This document shows positions 43,056-52,255 of a stretch of DNA of 64,000 nt, piece after piece. This stretch comes from Confluentibacter sediminis (GTDB lineage: Bacteria; Bacteroidota; Bacteroidia; Flavobacteriales; Flavobacteriaceae): the NCBI RefSeq assembly GCF_003258355.1, contig NZ_QKPO01000007.1, positions 1 through 64,000 on the forward strand, written 5' to 3'. The stretch's first letter is position 1. Each line of letters begins with the position of its first letter. Made by a program: the position numbers and the translations under genes. The notes beneath the pieces are model-generated. The model was not told the DNA's origin. It saw only the letters and a list, made by a program, of their open reading frames with translations, and ran no database searches.

Positions 43056-44060
43056 ATGAAATTGATTAGAAAGATAACATTTCCTTTTGTGCCTATTTAT
43101 TATGCGGTAACGAGTTTGCGTAATAAATTATATGATTTGGGCATTAAAAAATCTATGTCATATGATTTTCCTATAATATGTGTTGGAAATTTGAGTGTTG
43201 GAGGTACAGGTAAAACACCAATGGTGGAATATTTAATCCGCTTACTTAAGAATAATTACAGAGTAGCAACTTTGAGCCGAGGTTATAAACGAAAAACTAA
43301 AGGATTTTATTTGGCTGATGAAACATCAACCGTTAATACTTTAGGAGACGAACCTTTTCAGTTTTTTGATAAATTTAAAAATGACATTATAGTTGCTGTG
43401 GATGCTAATAGAAATAATGGTATTGATAATTTAAGAAAACTTGCTAATCCTCCAGAAGTTATATTGTTAGACGATGCCTTCCAACATAGAAAAGTAAAAG
43501 CTGGATTTAATATTTTGCTTACTACTTATAGCAATCTGTATACGGATGATGTTGTGTTGCCAACCGGCAATTTAAGAGAGCCAAAAAATGGTGCTAAACG
43601 AGCAGATATTATTGTAGTTACTAAATGTCCAAAAAGCATAAGGGAAAGTGAAAAAACCAAAATTATTAAAAAATTAAATATTGAAAATGATCAGCATGTT
43701 TTTTTTAGTTTTATTGAATACGTAGAAGAGGTTATCTCTTTTGAAAGACATATAAATCTGATTGATTTAAAAGATTTTACTTTGGTAACAGGAATTGCAA
43801 ATGCAAATACTTTGGTTGAATTTTTGAAGGATAAAAAGTTGAATTTTAATCATTTAAACTTTGGGGATCATCATGATTTTACAGAAACACAGATTAAAGA
43901 CCTAGAAACAAACTCATTGATTGTAACTACCGAAAAAGATTTTATGAGATTAAAACATTTTAAATCATTAGAGTCCAAGTTGTATTACTTACCTATCGTT
44001 ATTGGTTTGGATGATGAACCAAAATTTAATAAATTAATTAAGGATTTTGTGACATCTTAA
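43056..44060 (+). CDS. lpxK: Tetraacyldisaccharide 4'-kinase
   Basis: A 334-aa inner-membrane-associated kinase that phosphorylates the lipid A precursor at the 4' position. The N-terminal hydrophobic stretch is FVPIYYAVTSL. The P-loop is VGNLSVGGTGKTPM (residues about 47-60), then LSRGYKRK, GDEP, ILLDDAFQHR (catalytic Asp pair) and LPTGNLREP. The ATG at 43056 is chosen over the GTG one codon earlier. Its presence shows the organism makes lipid A and has a Gram-negative outer membrane. Its stop overlaps the stop of the convergent kinase gene by 4 bp. Confidence 0.96.
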   Translation: MKLIRKITFPFVPIYYAVTSLRNKLYDLGIKKSMSYDFPIICVGNLSVGGTGKTPMVEYLIRLLKNNYRVATLSRGYKRKTKGFYLADETSTVNTLGDEPFQFFDKFKNDIIVAVDANRNNGIDNLRKLANPPEVILLDDAFQHRKVKAGFNILLTTYSNLYTDDVVLPTGNLREPKNGAKRADIIVVTKCPKSIRESEKTKIIKKLNIENDQHVFFSFIEYVEEVISFERHINLIDLKDFTLVTGIANANTLVEFLKDKKLNFNHLNFGDHHDFTETQIKDLETNSLIVTTEKDFMRLKHFKSLESKLYYLPIVIGLDDEPKFNKLIKDFVTS

Positions 44061-46306
44061 GCAGTTGTAGATTTGTCTTTATTTGCAGCTAATGCGTTAT
44101 AAAGTTTTTTCTCAAACTCTTCTTGCTTGAATGGTTTAGGAATAATATCTGTAAAACCAGCCTCTTCAAATTCATGCATTTTATCTTCAATAGTAACAGC
44201 AGTAAGGGCAAAGATGGTTAATTCTTTATCAAAAGTTCTAACGATTTTAGTAGCTTCAATACCACTAATTCCTGGCATATGAATATCCATTAAAACAATA
44301 TCAAATTTATTGGCTTTAATCATGTCTACAGCATCTTCTCCATTGTCAACAATATCACATTTGAGATTCATTTTAGTTAGAATCTTTTTAGTAATCATTT
44401 GATTGATCTTATTGTCTTCAACGACCAGTATTCTAACGTTCGTTAAGTCTAGATTGTCGATATTTTCGAATAAATTTGTTTTATTGTCACTAATATCTTT
44501 TTCTTTTTCAGCGGTATATTCTAGTGGTATTTCAAAGTAAAACGTCGTGCCTTTTCCAAGTTCACTTTTTAAATATATTTTTCCTTTTAAAATATCAATT
44601 AAACCTTTTACTATAGAAAGACCAAGACCGGTACCACCATATTTTCTATTTATTTGAATAGATCCTTGAGAGAAGCTTTCAAACATGTTTTCCTGTTTTT
44701 CTTCGCTTATGCCAATACCATTATCTTCAACCTCAAAGCGAAGGGTATATGTATTGTCTTTTTGCTCAATTTTATATACTCTAATCCAAATATCCCCATC
44801 TTTAGTGAACTTGATTGAGTTTCCAATTAAATTGATAAGTATTTGTGAAATTTTTAATTGGTCTGCAATGAAATTTTCGGGTAAATGTTTGTCGTATTCA
44901 AAATGGATTTTAACATTATTGTCTAAAGCCGAATTATTTAAAGCTAAAACGATGTTGTTTATTTTTTTTCTTAGATTAAAGGATTCGGGTTCTATATCGA
45001 CTTTATTGGCTTCAATTTTATTTATTTGAAGAATGTCATTAATGAATGTTAATAGGTAATCCCCAGAAAATTTCAATGATTTTAAATGCTGAACTTGTTC
45101 TGGTCTAGGGTTTTCGTCTAAAAGCATATTACTCAATCCTGTAACAGCATAAAGAGGTGTTCTTAGTTCATGGGTTACCGTTGAAAGGAAATTAGCTTTC
45201 GTTTTTGAGGCTAATTCAGCTTTTTCTTTGGCTATAATAAGTTCTGCATTTTTTTTATGCAACATATTATTGGTCTTTAATCTTATATTATTGTTTTTAT
45301 AAAGAGAAAGCGTTAATAGCGATAATATGGTTATTAAAGCGACACTTAAAATGGATATTAAGGTGTTTATGCCATTTTTACTAGTGGCTTCTACTAATTC
45401 TTCTTCTGTTTTTTTATTTTTTTCAATTTGATCGTTCATTAACGATTTAATTTTCTTCTCTGGAGATAAATTGGCTTTCTTAACTGCTCTAAGGGAATCA
45501 GATAATTTTATGTAAGCACGTAAATAATCATTTGAAGCTTTATAATTTTCAATATTTTTATAAATATCACTTACAACAGCATAGCCATCATTAATAATAT
45601 CGGGATAATTATAGCTTTTAGCTATTTTTAGTCCTTCATTGGCAAATGTTAGCGCTTTTTCATTGTCACCTAAAATGGCATACACTTTTCCATGGTTTAT
45701 TAAAGCAGCACTTTCAATTTTTACCAAGCCTTCTTTTTTTGCTAATGCAATAGATTGTTCTAACGTAATTCTAGCTTGTTTGTAATTTTTTAGATTAACA
45801 TAGGTTTTGCCTTCTAAAAAAAGTGTTTCTGCCACATTTTTATTTAACCCTTCTTGTCCAAAAAGTGTTTTTGCTGAAATAAAATAGTCTAAGGCTTGTT
45901 GATTATCTTTTTTGCTTAAATACACCTCTCCCAAGGTTTTATAAGAATCAGCAAGGTTGGCGTTGTCTTTTGAATCAAGTTGTACTTTAATAGCATTGTT
46001 AAGTGATAATAAAGCCTGATCTTGTTCTTCTATAATAAGTTGTAACTTACCTTTTTTAGAATAAATGATACCTATGCTTTTTTTATTGTTTAATTTAACA
46101 GCCAATTCTAAGGCATCGTCAAGTTTTTTTTGAGCTTCAAAATAGTTGTAGTTTTCAATATCTATTTCAGATTGAGAAATACGATAATCTATATTGTTTT
46201 GTAATATCTCAGGGTCGTCGTCAATTGTTTTTTGCGACCACATACTCATGCTTACTAGCATGATTACAACATATAAATGTCTTTTAATTTGAGGCATATT
46301 AATCAA
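44057..46306 (-). CDS. TPR-containing hybrid histidine kinase/response regulator
   Basis: A 749-aa protein with a signal peptide (ends MWSQ). Periplasmic TPR repeats occupy about 40-270 (YFEAQKKLDDALELAVKL, ALDYFISAKTLF), followed by one membrane helix (about 315-335) and a short coiled coil. In the histidine kinase core the H-box is FLSTVTHELRTPLYAV, the N-box ILINLIGNSIKFT, and the G-boxes DNGIGISEEKQ and GGTGLGLSIV. The C-terminal receiver is ILVVEDNKINQMIT...DIVLMDIHMPG, with the acceptor Asp in LMDI. There is no DNA-binding output, so it must pass phosphate to another protein. ATG at 46306 or 46297. Confidence 0.95.
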   Translation of the reverse strand: MINMPQIKRHLYVVIMLVSMSMWSQKTIDDDPEILQNNIDYRISQSEIDIENYNYFEAQKKLDDALELAVKLNNKKSIGIIYSKKGKLQLIIEEQDQALLSLNNAIKVQLDSKDNANLADSYKTLGEVYLSKKDNQQALDYFISAKTLFGQEGLNKNVAETLFLEGKTYVNLKNYKQARITLEQSIALAKKEGLVKIESAALINHGKVYAILGDNEKALTFANEGLKIAKSYNYPDIINDGYAVVSDIYKNIENYKASNDYLRAYIKLSDSLRAVKKANLSPEKKIKSLMNDQIEKNKKTEEELVEATSKNGINTLISILSVALITILSLLTLSLYKNNNIRLKTNNMLHKKNAELIIAKEKAELASKTKANFLSTVTHELRTPLYAVTGLSNMLLDENPRPEQVQHLKSLKFSGDYLLTFINDILQINKIEANKVDIEPESFNLRKKINNIVLALNNSALDNNVKIHFEYDKHLPENFIADQLKISQILINLIGNSIKFTKDGDIWIRVYKIEQKDNTYTLRFEVEDNGIGISEEKQENMFESFSQGSIQINRKYGGTGLGLSIVKGLIDILKGKIYLKSELGKGTTFYFEIPLEYTAEKEKDISDNKTNLFENIDNLDLTNVRILVVEDNKINQMITKKILTKMNLKCDIVDNGEDAVDMIKANKFDIVLMDIHMPGISGIEATKIVRTFDKELTIFALTAVTIEDKMHEFEEAGFTDIIPKPFKQEEFEKKLYNALAANKDKSTTA

Positions 46307-46316
46307 CTATAGTTAA

Positions 46317-46324
46317 CAAATATA
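46317..46324 (-). promoter_or_regulatory. Promoter -7 element of the hybrid kinase gene
   Basis: TATATTTG on the minus strand, 10 bp upstream of the ATG at 46306. The very short leader makes the second ATG at 46297 attractive. Confidence 0.5.
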
Positions 46325-46325
46325 A

Positions 46326-47342
46326 TTATTTTATCGATAAAACAACATTTTTTTCCGACAAATTGCATAATAAATCAATGATTCTTTTGGAATATCCTGT
46401 TTCATTGTCATACCAACCAATTATCTTTACCATATTACCTATTACAGAAGTCATTTGTGAATCGAAAATGCAGGAATGAGGATTCCCAACAATATCTATA
46501 GAAACAATAGGGTCTTCAGTATATTCTAATATGTTTTTATATTTATTTAGGGAAGCTTCCTTAAAAGCATTGTTTATATCTTGAATAGAAACTGTTTTTC
46601 TGACGTTAAAAGTAATATCGGTTAAGGAACCATTAGCGACAGGAACTCGAATACCACAACCACCTATAACATTTGATAGTTCTGGAAATATTTTAGTAAG
46701 GGCTTTTGCAGCACCTGTTGTAGTGGGAACTATAGATTGTCCTGCGGCTCTAGCTCTTCGTAAATCACTATGAGGTTGATCGTGTAAACTTTGGTCTGTT
46801 GTATAAGAATGGACCGTTGTTATGTATGCCTGATTAATGCCGCAAAGTTTATTAATAATATCAATCATAGGCGCCGCATTATTAGTGGTGCAAGATGCAT
46901 TTGAAATGATGATTTCTGAACCATCTATACTATCATCATTAACACCCATGACGATAGTTTTAATATATTCATCTATTGGAGGGACACTTAAAATTACTTG
47001 TTTGGCTCCATTTATAATATGATATTGTAGGTCTTTCATCGTTTTAAACTTTCCTGTAGATTCAATAACAAAGTCTAAATCAAATGACTTCCAACTAATA
47101 TCTTTTGGATGATGGCCATTTAATAAAATAATTTTTTTATTATTTACAATAATATGATTGTCTTCATGTGAAATGGTTCCATTAAAAATACCATGAATGC
47201 TATCATATTTTAGCAAGTGACTGAGTGTTTTTACATCAGACAAGTCGTTTATGGCAACAACCTCTATGTCATTGTAATCTTGTAGTAATCTAAAAACACG
47301 CCTTCCGATGCGTCCGAAGCCATTAATTCCAACACGAATCAT
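46326..47342 (-). CDS. gap: Type I glyceraldehyde-3-phosphate dehydrogenase
   Basis: A 338-aa enzyme. The NAD-binding start is VGINGFGRIGRRVFRLL, with Asp in INDLSDV indicating NAD preference. The catalytic Cys is in SNASCTTN and the general-base His in TTVHSYT. LRRARAAGQSIVPTTTGAAKAL is the substrate-binding loop. Two usually conserved spots differ: NASCTTNNAAP lacks the second Cys of CTTNC, and WYDNETGYS has Thr where most have Trp. It catalyses the phosphorylating oxidation of glyceraldehyde 3-phosphate. It lies 2 bp after lipA, so it is probably a second gap copy in a lipA operon; the genome likely has another. Confidence 0.93.
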   Translation of the reverse strand: MIRVGINGFGRIGRRVFRLLQDYNDIEVVAINDLSDVKTLSHLLKYDSIHGIFNGTISHEDNHIIVNNKKIILLNGHHPKDISWKSFDLDFVIESTGKFKTMKDLQYHIINGAKQVILSVPPIDEYIKTIVMGVNDDSIDGSEIIISNASCTTNNAAPMIDIINKLCGINQAYITTVHSYTTDQSLHDQPHSDLRRARAAGQSIVPTTTGAAKALTKIFPELSNVIGGCGIRVPVANGSLTDITFNVRKTVSIQDINNAFKEASLNKYKNILEYTEDPIVSIDIVGNPHSCIFDSQMTSVIGNMVKIIGWYDNETGYSKRIIDLLCNLSEKNVVLSIK

Positions 47343-47344
47343 AG

Positions 47345-48226
47345 TTATTCAATATGTTTTTGAGCTCTGTAAGAAGAGCGGACAAGCGCACTGCTTTCTA
47401 CATGACGAAAGCCTAAGCTTAAACCAATGTCTTCATATTCCTTGAATTGGTCAGGATTTATAAATTGTTTTACGGGCAAGTGTTTTTTGCTTGGTTGTAA
47501 ATATTGTCCAATAGTAACCACATCTACGTCATTGGCTTTTAAATCATGAAGGGTTTCAATCACTTCTTCTCTGGTTTCACCTAAACCAAGCATGATACCG
47601 GATTTTGTTCTACGTTGTCCTTGTTGTTTTAAATATTTTAAAACGCCCAAGCTTCTTTCGTATTTTGCCTGAATGCGGACTTCTCGAGTTAACCGTTTGA
47701 CAGTTTCAATATTATGGGAAACCACTTCGGGAGCTACATCAATAATTCTATCTAAATGTTGTTCCATACCTTGAAAATCTGGAATAAGCGTTTCCAGGGT
47801 TGTTTCAGGATTCATGCGTCTAACGGCTTTTACGGTTTCAGCCCACATAATACTTCCCATATCTTTTAAATCATCTCTATCAACACTAGTTAAAACGGCA
47901 TGTTTAATTTTCATGATTTTAATGGAACGAGCTACTTTTTCGGGCTCATCCCAATCTACGGTTTCTGGTCGCCCGGTTTTTACGCCACAAAATCCACATG
48001 AACGGGTGCAAATGTTGCCAAGTATCATAAAGGTAGCTGTGCCTTCTCCCCAACATTCTCCCATGTTTGGACAACTTCCGGAGGTACAAATAGTATTTAG
48101 TTTGTATTTATCAACTAAACCTCTAAGGTCTGTATATTTTTTTCCTGTTGGAAGTTTTACACGAAGCCACTTTGGTTTTGGAAGTCTTTCTTCTGGTAAT
48201 ATGCTAGAAATTGTTTCTGTATTCAT
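47345..48226 (-). CDS. lipA: Lipoyl synthase
   Basis: A 293-aa radical SAM enzyme that inserts two sulfurs into octanoyl-lysine to make lipoyl groups for 2-oxoacid dehydrogenases. The auxiliary 4Fe-4S cluster motif is [12 protein letters not shown] (CxxxxCxxxxxC) and the radical SAM motif is CTRSCGFC (CxxxCxxC). The C-terminal signature [13 protein letters not shown] carries the RSSY serine that ligates the auxiliary cluster. Length is normal. It has its own strong promoter element and is followed 2 bp on by gap. Confidence 0.97.
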   Translation of the reverse strand: MNTETISSILPEERLPKPKWLRVKLPTGKKYTDLRGLVDKYKLNTICTSGSCPNMGECWGEGTATFMILGNICTRSCGFCGVKTGRPETVDWDEPEKVARSIKIMKIKHAVLTSVDRDDLKDMGSIMWAETVKAVRRMNPETTLETLIPDFQGMEQHLDRIIDVAPEVVSHNIETVKRLTREVRIQAKYERSLGVLKYLKQQGQRRTKSGIMLGLGETREEVIETLHDLKANDVDVVTIGQYLQPSKKHLPVKQFINPDQFKEYEDIGLSLGFRHVESSALVRSSYRAQKHIE

Positions 48227-48242
48227 GCTCTAAAATAAAGCA

Positions 48243-48250
48243 CAAAGATA
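48243..48250 (-). promoter_or_regulatory. lipA promoter -7 element
   Basis: TATCTTTG on the minus strand, 16 bp upstream of the lipA ATG. It suggests lipA-gap is transcribed separately from the transporter operon upstream. Confidence 0.6.
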
Positions 48251-48274
48251 CAAAGTATTCTTTTAAAAAAAGGT

Positions 48275-49489
48275 TTATAAAGTAGTGAGATACCAAATAC
48301 TGAAACCTATTAAAAAGACAATTCCTAACCAGCTTAAGACATGCATTTTTTTTGAAAGATGCCACTCATAAGGAGTGTGTTTACTTGAGATTAATATATA
48401 ATTTATGATCGCAAAAAAAGGAGCGGTTATAAAAGAAAGAATAGTGGCGATTTTAATTAAAATAGCCATGCCAGATGATAGAAAAATAAAAATAACAATG
48501 GTTCCGATGGATAATAAAACAATCCAAAAAGTATAATTGTAAAATGAGGATTTTTTAAAGAGTAATTCTGTGGTTCTTGCCATGGCTCTTGGTGAAGCAT
48601 CAAGTGTTGTTAAAGTGGTGCTAAACATGGTTGTGAAAGCGGCAATACCGATAATGACATAGGTCCAACTGCCTAAGTTAATGGTGTACATATTTATAAG
48701 CTGACTAGCAAATTGTCCTGCTGAATCACTAAAGGTTTGTCCGCTATGAAACATCACAAAAGCACCTAAAAGAACAAACCCAATTCCAACAAATATGGTG
48801 CTTATATAGCCTATATTGAAATCAAATAGAGCGGACTTTGGGGTATAAACTTTGGTGTCATTATTTTTTTCAATAGACCAAAGAGACTGCCATACAGAAA
48901 CATCTAAAGGCGCGGGCATCCAACCCATAAAGGCTATTAAAAAAGCAATGTCTATGGTGTTTTTGGGAAGTACTTGTATTAGAGATACATGTTCGGTACT
49001 GTTTAAATAGGCTATAATAACAGCTATTATGGTACTGATAGTTAAAGTGATGACAATAATTTTCATCAGTCTATCAAGTAGTTTGTACTTTCCAAAAATC
49101 AATAAACAAAAACAGATAAATATGATAACAATGGTCCAGATTTCAACACTTATAAAATCACCAAATAGGCTAGAAGCTAAACCTGCTGTAACTATGGTTA
49201 CTGCTGTTTGAATAGTAAACATAGTAGCAAATGTGATAATGTAATAGGTAATCAAAACCCATGCACCTAATTTTTTATAACCATCCAATAAGCTTTCACC
49301 AGTAGCTGTTGCGTACCTTGGGCCATATTGAAAAAATGGATATTTGCACAAGTTTACAAGAAGCAATGACCAAATTAAACCCAAACCAAAATCTGCTCCA
49401 GCTCTGGTAGATTGTACTAAATGCGATACGCCAATTGCTGCACCAGCAAATAATAAGCCAGGGCCAAGATTTTTAAGCTTCGTAATCAT
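48275..49489 (-). CDS. Nramp-related transporter lacking the canonical metal-binding motif
   Basis: A 404-aa membrane protein with about 11 helices. The first helix aligns with Nramp family helix 1: GPGLLFAGAAIGVSHLVQS. Canonical Nramp has A-x-x-D-P-G-N here, while this reads A-I-G-V-S-H, so both metal ligands Asp and Asn are replaced by Gly and His. In helix 6 the Met is kept, but MPHN becomes MPAP (GWMPAPLDVS). The fold and TM6 suggest the Nramp/APC superfamily, but divalent Mn/Fe transport is uncertain. Related divergent groups move Mg or other substrates. It overlaps the ECF sigma gene by 4 bp. Confidence 0.85.
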   Translation of the reverse strand: MITKLKNLGPGLLFAGAAIGVSHLVQSTRAGADFGLGLIWSLLLVNLCKYPFFQYGPRYATATGESLLDGYKKLGAWVLITYYIITFATMFTIQTAVTIVTAGLASSLFGDFISVEIWTIVIIFICFCLLIFGKYKLLDRLMKIIVITLTISTIIAVIIAYLNSTEHVSLIQVLPKNTIDIAFLIAFMGWMPAPLDVSVWQSLWSIEKNNDTKVYTPKSALFDFNIGYISTIFVGIGFVLLGAFVMFHSGQTFSDSAGQFASQLINMYTINLGSWTYVIIGIAAFTTMFSTTLTTLDASPRAMARTTELLFKKSSFYNYTFWIVLLSIGTIVIFIFLSSGMAILIKIATILSFITAPFFAIINYILISSKHTPYEWHLSKKMHVLSWLGIVFLIGFSIWYLTTL

Positions 49490-50034
49490 TGATTGGTTTG
49501 AATAACGTCTGCCAATAATTTTTTGGCTCTCAACAATTTTACTTTTACATTATTTATAGGTTCTTTAAGCTCTTTTGAAATTTCTTTATAGCTTAATTCC
49601 TGAAAGTAACGCAAATTAATAATTTCTTGATAATGAGGTTTTAGCTTTTTAATATCACGAAGTAATTTTGCTAAATGTTGTTCTGTAATAAGTTCGTCTT
49701 CAGGAGAAGGTGATTCATCTAAAATTTGATAAATCGATTTGTCGTCATTAGAAATAATTTGTGAAATAGAATTTTTTTCCTTCCGAAGTAAATCAATATG
49801 TATGTTTTTGGAGATGGTGATGAGCCATGTTTTAAACTTATAAGAATCATCAAAAGTATCAATTTTGTCAAAAGCTCGTGAGAATGTTTGAATGGTGATA
49901 TCCTCAGCATCATTCTCGTTTTCAATACGTTTTAGCTGAAATCCATAAACGTCATCCCAAAAAGCATCTAGCAGAAAATTAAATGCTTTCTGGTCATTTT
50001 TTTTGGCGCGACTAATAGCTTCTTCTATTTCCAA
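49486..50034 (-). CDS. ECF-type RNA polymerase sigma factor
   Basis: A 182-aa protein with sigma region 2 (FNFLLDAFWDDVYGFQLKRI, then AEDITIQTFSRAFDKIDTFD and FKTWLITISKNIHIDLLR) and region 4 (LKPHYQEIINLRYFQELSYKEISKELKEPINNVKVKL). No anti-sigma gene is adjacent. Instead it overlaps the end of the GT2 gene by 10 bp and the start of the Nramp-like gene by 4 bp, an unusual place for a sigma factor. It may be constitutive or controlled by a factor elsewhere; its target promoters cannot be seen. Confidence 0.93.
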   Translation of the reverse strand: MEIEEAISRAKKNDQKAFNFLLDAFWDDVYGFQLKRIENENDAEDITIQTFSRAFDKIDTFDDSYKFKTWLITISKNIHIDLLRKEKNSISQIISNDDKSIYQILDESPSPEDELITEQHLAKLLRDIKKLKPHYQEIINLRYFQELSYKEISKELKEPINNVKVKLLRAKKLLADVIQTNQ

Positions 50035-51137
50035 TGGTTTGGTTTTGAAACAAGATTATTTATAAAGATAGTTAATTGAAAAATAATTAAAAAAACTTCT
50101 AGAACAGGAATTAGTAACAAAAGATCTTTTTCGTTTAGTTTTTTACAGGAAGCTCCAATGATGATATACTGAAAGATGAGTTTTATTAAAAATAAGATAG
50201 TAACAATTAGCCAATAGTGTAAACTGATTAAAAGTATAAAAGGGAAGAGCCAAAATAATAAGTTGGTCGTATAAATAGTAGCCAATAAAATTTTATGTTT
50301 CAGCTTGTAGTAATTTATTGTTGAAACATGTCGTCTTTTTTGATTGAACCAATTTTTAAAAGTTGTTTCTGGAATCGACTCTGTAAAGCTTTCGCTCGAA
50401 ACACAAATAGCAGTATTGGTTTTTGAGGCTATTTGATTAATAAATAAATCGTCGTCTCCAGAGCGTATTTTTATATGTGAAATATATCCATTGGCTTTAA
50501 AAAATTCATCTTTAGTATAAGCAAAATTTCTACCAACGCCCATATATGGAATTCCTTGATTTGCAAAAGAAAAATAATGAATGGCAGTAGTCAGCGTTTC
50601 AAAACGAACCAGTTTATTTAAAAATGATTTTTTGGTTTTAGAGTAAGCGCCGTAACCTAAAATAATACTTTTTTCGTTGCTGAAATGAGAACTCATCTCT
50701 TTAATCCAATGTTTTGATAGCGGTTTACAATCGGCATCGGTAAATAGCAAATGATTGTATTTTGAGGCTTTTATCCCTAGAGTCAATGCGTATTTTTTAT
50801 TGCCCCAAAACGCCTCAGTATTCTTAACATCTACAATTTTAATATTGGAATGTTTTTCTGAAAAAGCTTCTATAACTTCCAGAGTGTCATCTGAAGAAGC
50901 ATCATTAATAAGAACAATTTCGAAACTAGGATACTCTTGGGAAATAATAGAAGGTAAAAAATTCTTTAAGTTTTCAGCTTCATTTTTTGCGCAAACAATA
51001 ACCGATATATCAATATTTTTCCGTCTTTTTTTTATTGGTTTAAGAAAAGCAAACTTTCCGAAGAAGAAAATATAAAAAATAACTTGAATAAAAACTACCA
51101 CAGTAAATGCGTAGAATACAACATCAAGAAAGGTCAT
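50025..51137 (-). CDS. Family 2 glycosyltransferase, membrane-bound
   Basis: A 370-aa protein with a first membrane helix at residues 8-26, then the GT-A core: ISVIVCAKNEAENLKNFLPSI, with the UDP-sugar contact EIVLINDASSDDT, then LLFTDADCKP (DxD-like), GVGRNFAYTKDEFF, RSGDDDLFINQ and FNQKRRHVST (QxxRW-like). Two C-terminal helices lie at about 285-345. It transfers a sugar to a lipid or glycan acceptor at the membrane; the donor and acceptor are unknown. It starts 3 bp after the small Cys-rich gene stop, so both are in one transcript. Confidence 0.93.
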   Translation of the reverse strand: MTFLDVVFYAFTVVVFIQVIFYIFFFGKFAFLKPIKKRRKNIDISVIVCAKNEAENLKNFLPSIISQEYPSFEIVLINDASSDDTLEVIEAFSEKHSNIKIVDVKNTEAFWGNKKYALTLGIKASKYNHLLFTDADCKPLSKHWIKEMSSHFSNEKSIILGYGAYSKTKKSFLNKLVRFETLTTAIHYFSFANQGIPYMGVGRNFAYTKDEFFKANGYISHIKIRSGDDDLFINQIASKTNTAICVSSESFTESIPETTFKNWFNQKRRHVSTINYYKLKHKILLATIYTTNLLFWLFPFILLISLHYWLIVTILFLIKLIFQYIIIGASCKKLNEKDLLLLIPVLEVFLIIFQLTIFINNLVSKPNHWK

Positions 51138-51140
51138 ATA

Positions 51141-51347
51141 TTACTTGGAATGTTGAGATTCGTTGCAATCTGCAAATTGGTCAGGCGTTTTCCCGCAAAA
51201 TCCACAAGCTTCACCATTTTTGTTAAGCATTGGATTTTGACTTGCACAAGTGCCAGCGAATTTACCGTCTTTTTTGCTCCATATTTTTATGGCAATTCCG
51301 GCAACACCCAATCCCAATAATAGAATTGTTATTAAAAGAAGTTTCAT
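51141..51347 (-). CDS. Small Cys-rich membrane-anchored protein
   Basis: A 68-aa protein with one N-terminal membrane helix (residues 3-22) and an exposed tail holding four cysteines in GTCASQNP, ACGFCGK and FADCNES, a spacing that suggests a bound metal or a disulfide-linked knot. I do not recognise a named family, though similar small membrane or secreted proteins appear in Flavobacteriaceae. It is the first gene of the run GT2-ECF-Nramp-like and has a clear promoter. Confidence 0.75.
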   Translation of the reverse strand: MKLLLITILLLGLGVAGIAIKIWSKKDGKFAGTCASQNPMLNKNGEACGFCGKTPDQFADCNESQHSK

Positions 51348-51362
51348 TATTTAATTTTTTTA

Positions 51363-51370
51363 CAAAGATA
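51363..51370 (-). promoter_or_regulatory. Promoter -7 element of the Cys-rich/GT2/ECF/Nramp-like operon
   Basis: TATCTTTG on the minus strand, 15 bp upstream of the first ATG of the operon. Confidence 0.6.
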
Positions 51371-51488
51371 ATGCTTTTAACTATAAATCGATAATGTGTT
51401 TCATTATGATTTAACTGTTTTGATTTTTCTATTTATAAAACATAATTATTTGTACATTTATTTTTCTAACCGTTAAAGTATTTATTTT

Positions 51489-52175
51489 ATGAAAAAATTA
51501 TTTGCCGAATTTTTCGGAACATTTTGGCTTGTTTTTGGAGGCTGTGGGAGTGCTGTTTTTGCAGCGGGTTTTCCAGGCCTTGGTATTGGTTTTGTAGGCG
51601 TAGCTTTAGCATTTGGGCTTACCGTGTTAACTATGGCTTATGCCGTTGGACATATTTCTGGTGGGCATTTTAATCCAGCGGTTTCTTTGGGTTTATGGGC
51701 GGGAGGAAAATTTCCGGCTAAAGATTTATTGGGCTACATCATTGCTCAATTAATTGGAGCTATTGCTGCAGCTGGCGTATTGTATTTAATTTTATCTGGT
51801 AAATCTGGTTTTATAGATATTGGTGGATTTGCTGCTAATGGTTACGGGGAATTATCACCAGATGGATACTCCATGACTTCGGCATTAATAGCCGAGTTTG
51901 TACTAACGGCTTTTTTCTTATTGGTTATTTTAGGTAGTACAAATGAAAGAGTGCCTAAAGGATTTGCTCCTATTGCTATTGGTTTAGCTTTAACATTAAT
52001 ACATTTAATTAGTATTCCAATCACAAATACTTCTGTGAATCCTGCGCGTTCTACCAGCCAGGCATTATTTGCTGGAGGCGAATTTACTGCACAGCTTTGG
52101 TTGTTCTGGTTAGCGCCTATTGCGGGAGCTATTGTTGCGGGTTTTATCCATAAAACCTTATTTGATAAAGAATAA
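51489..52175 (+). CDS. aqpZ: Aquaporin (AqpZ-type)
   Basis: A 228-aa protein with six membrane helices and two half-helices carrying NPA motifs: [13 protein letters not shown] and [14 protein letters not shown]. The start [20 protein letters not shown] and the Arg of NPAR in the second half are typical of the water-selective AqpZ branch. It passes water across the inner membrane for osmotic balance. It is a monocistronic gene with a strong terminator shared with the convergent anti-sigma gene. Confidence 0.96.
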   Translation: MKKLFAEFFGTFWLVFGGCGSAVFAAGFPGLGIGFVGVALAFGLTVLTMAYAVGHISGGHFNPAVSLGLWAGGKFPAKDLLGYIIAQLIGAIAAAGVLYLILSGKSGFIDIGGFAANGYGELSPDGYSMTSALIAEFVLTAFFLLVILGSTNERVPKGFAPIAIGLALTLIHLISIPITNTSVNPARSTSQALFAGGEFTAQLWLFWLAPIAGAIVAGFIHKTLFDKE

Positions 52176-52200
52176 TTAAATAAATTATATAGCCTCATAA

Positions 52201-52237
52201 AAAAGCCTCATTTACTTACGTAAATGAGGCTTTTTTA
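52201..52237 (+). terminator. Terminator after aqpZ
   Basis: AAAAGCCTCATTTAC and GTAAATGAGGCTTTT form a perfect 15-bp stem with a TTAC loop and a T tract; it may also serve the convergent gene. Confidence 0.92.
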
Positions 52238-52255
52238 TGAGGGATTTTGCTATTG

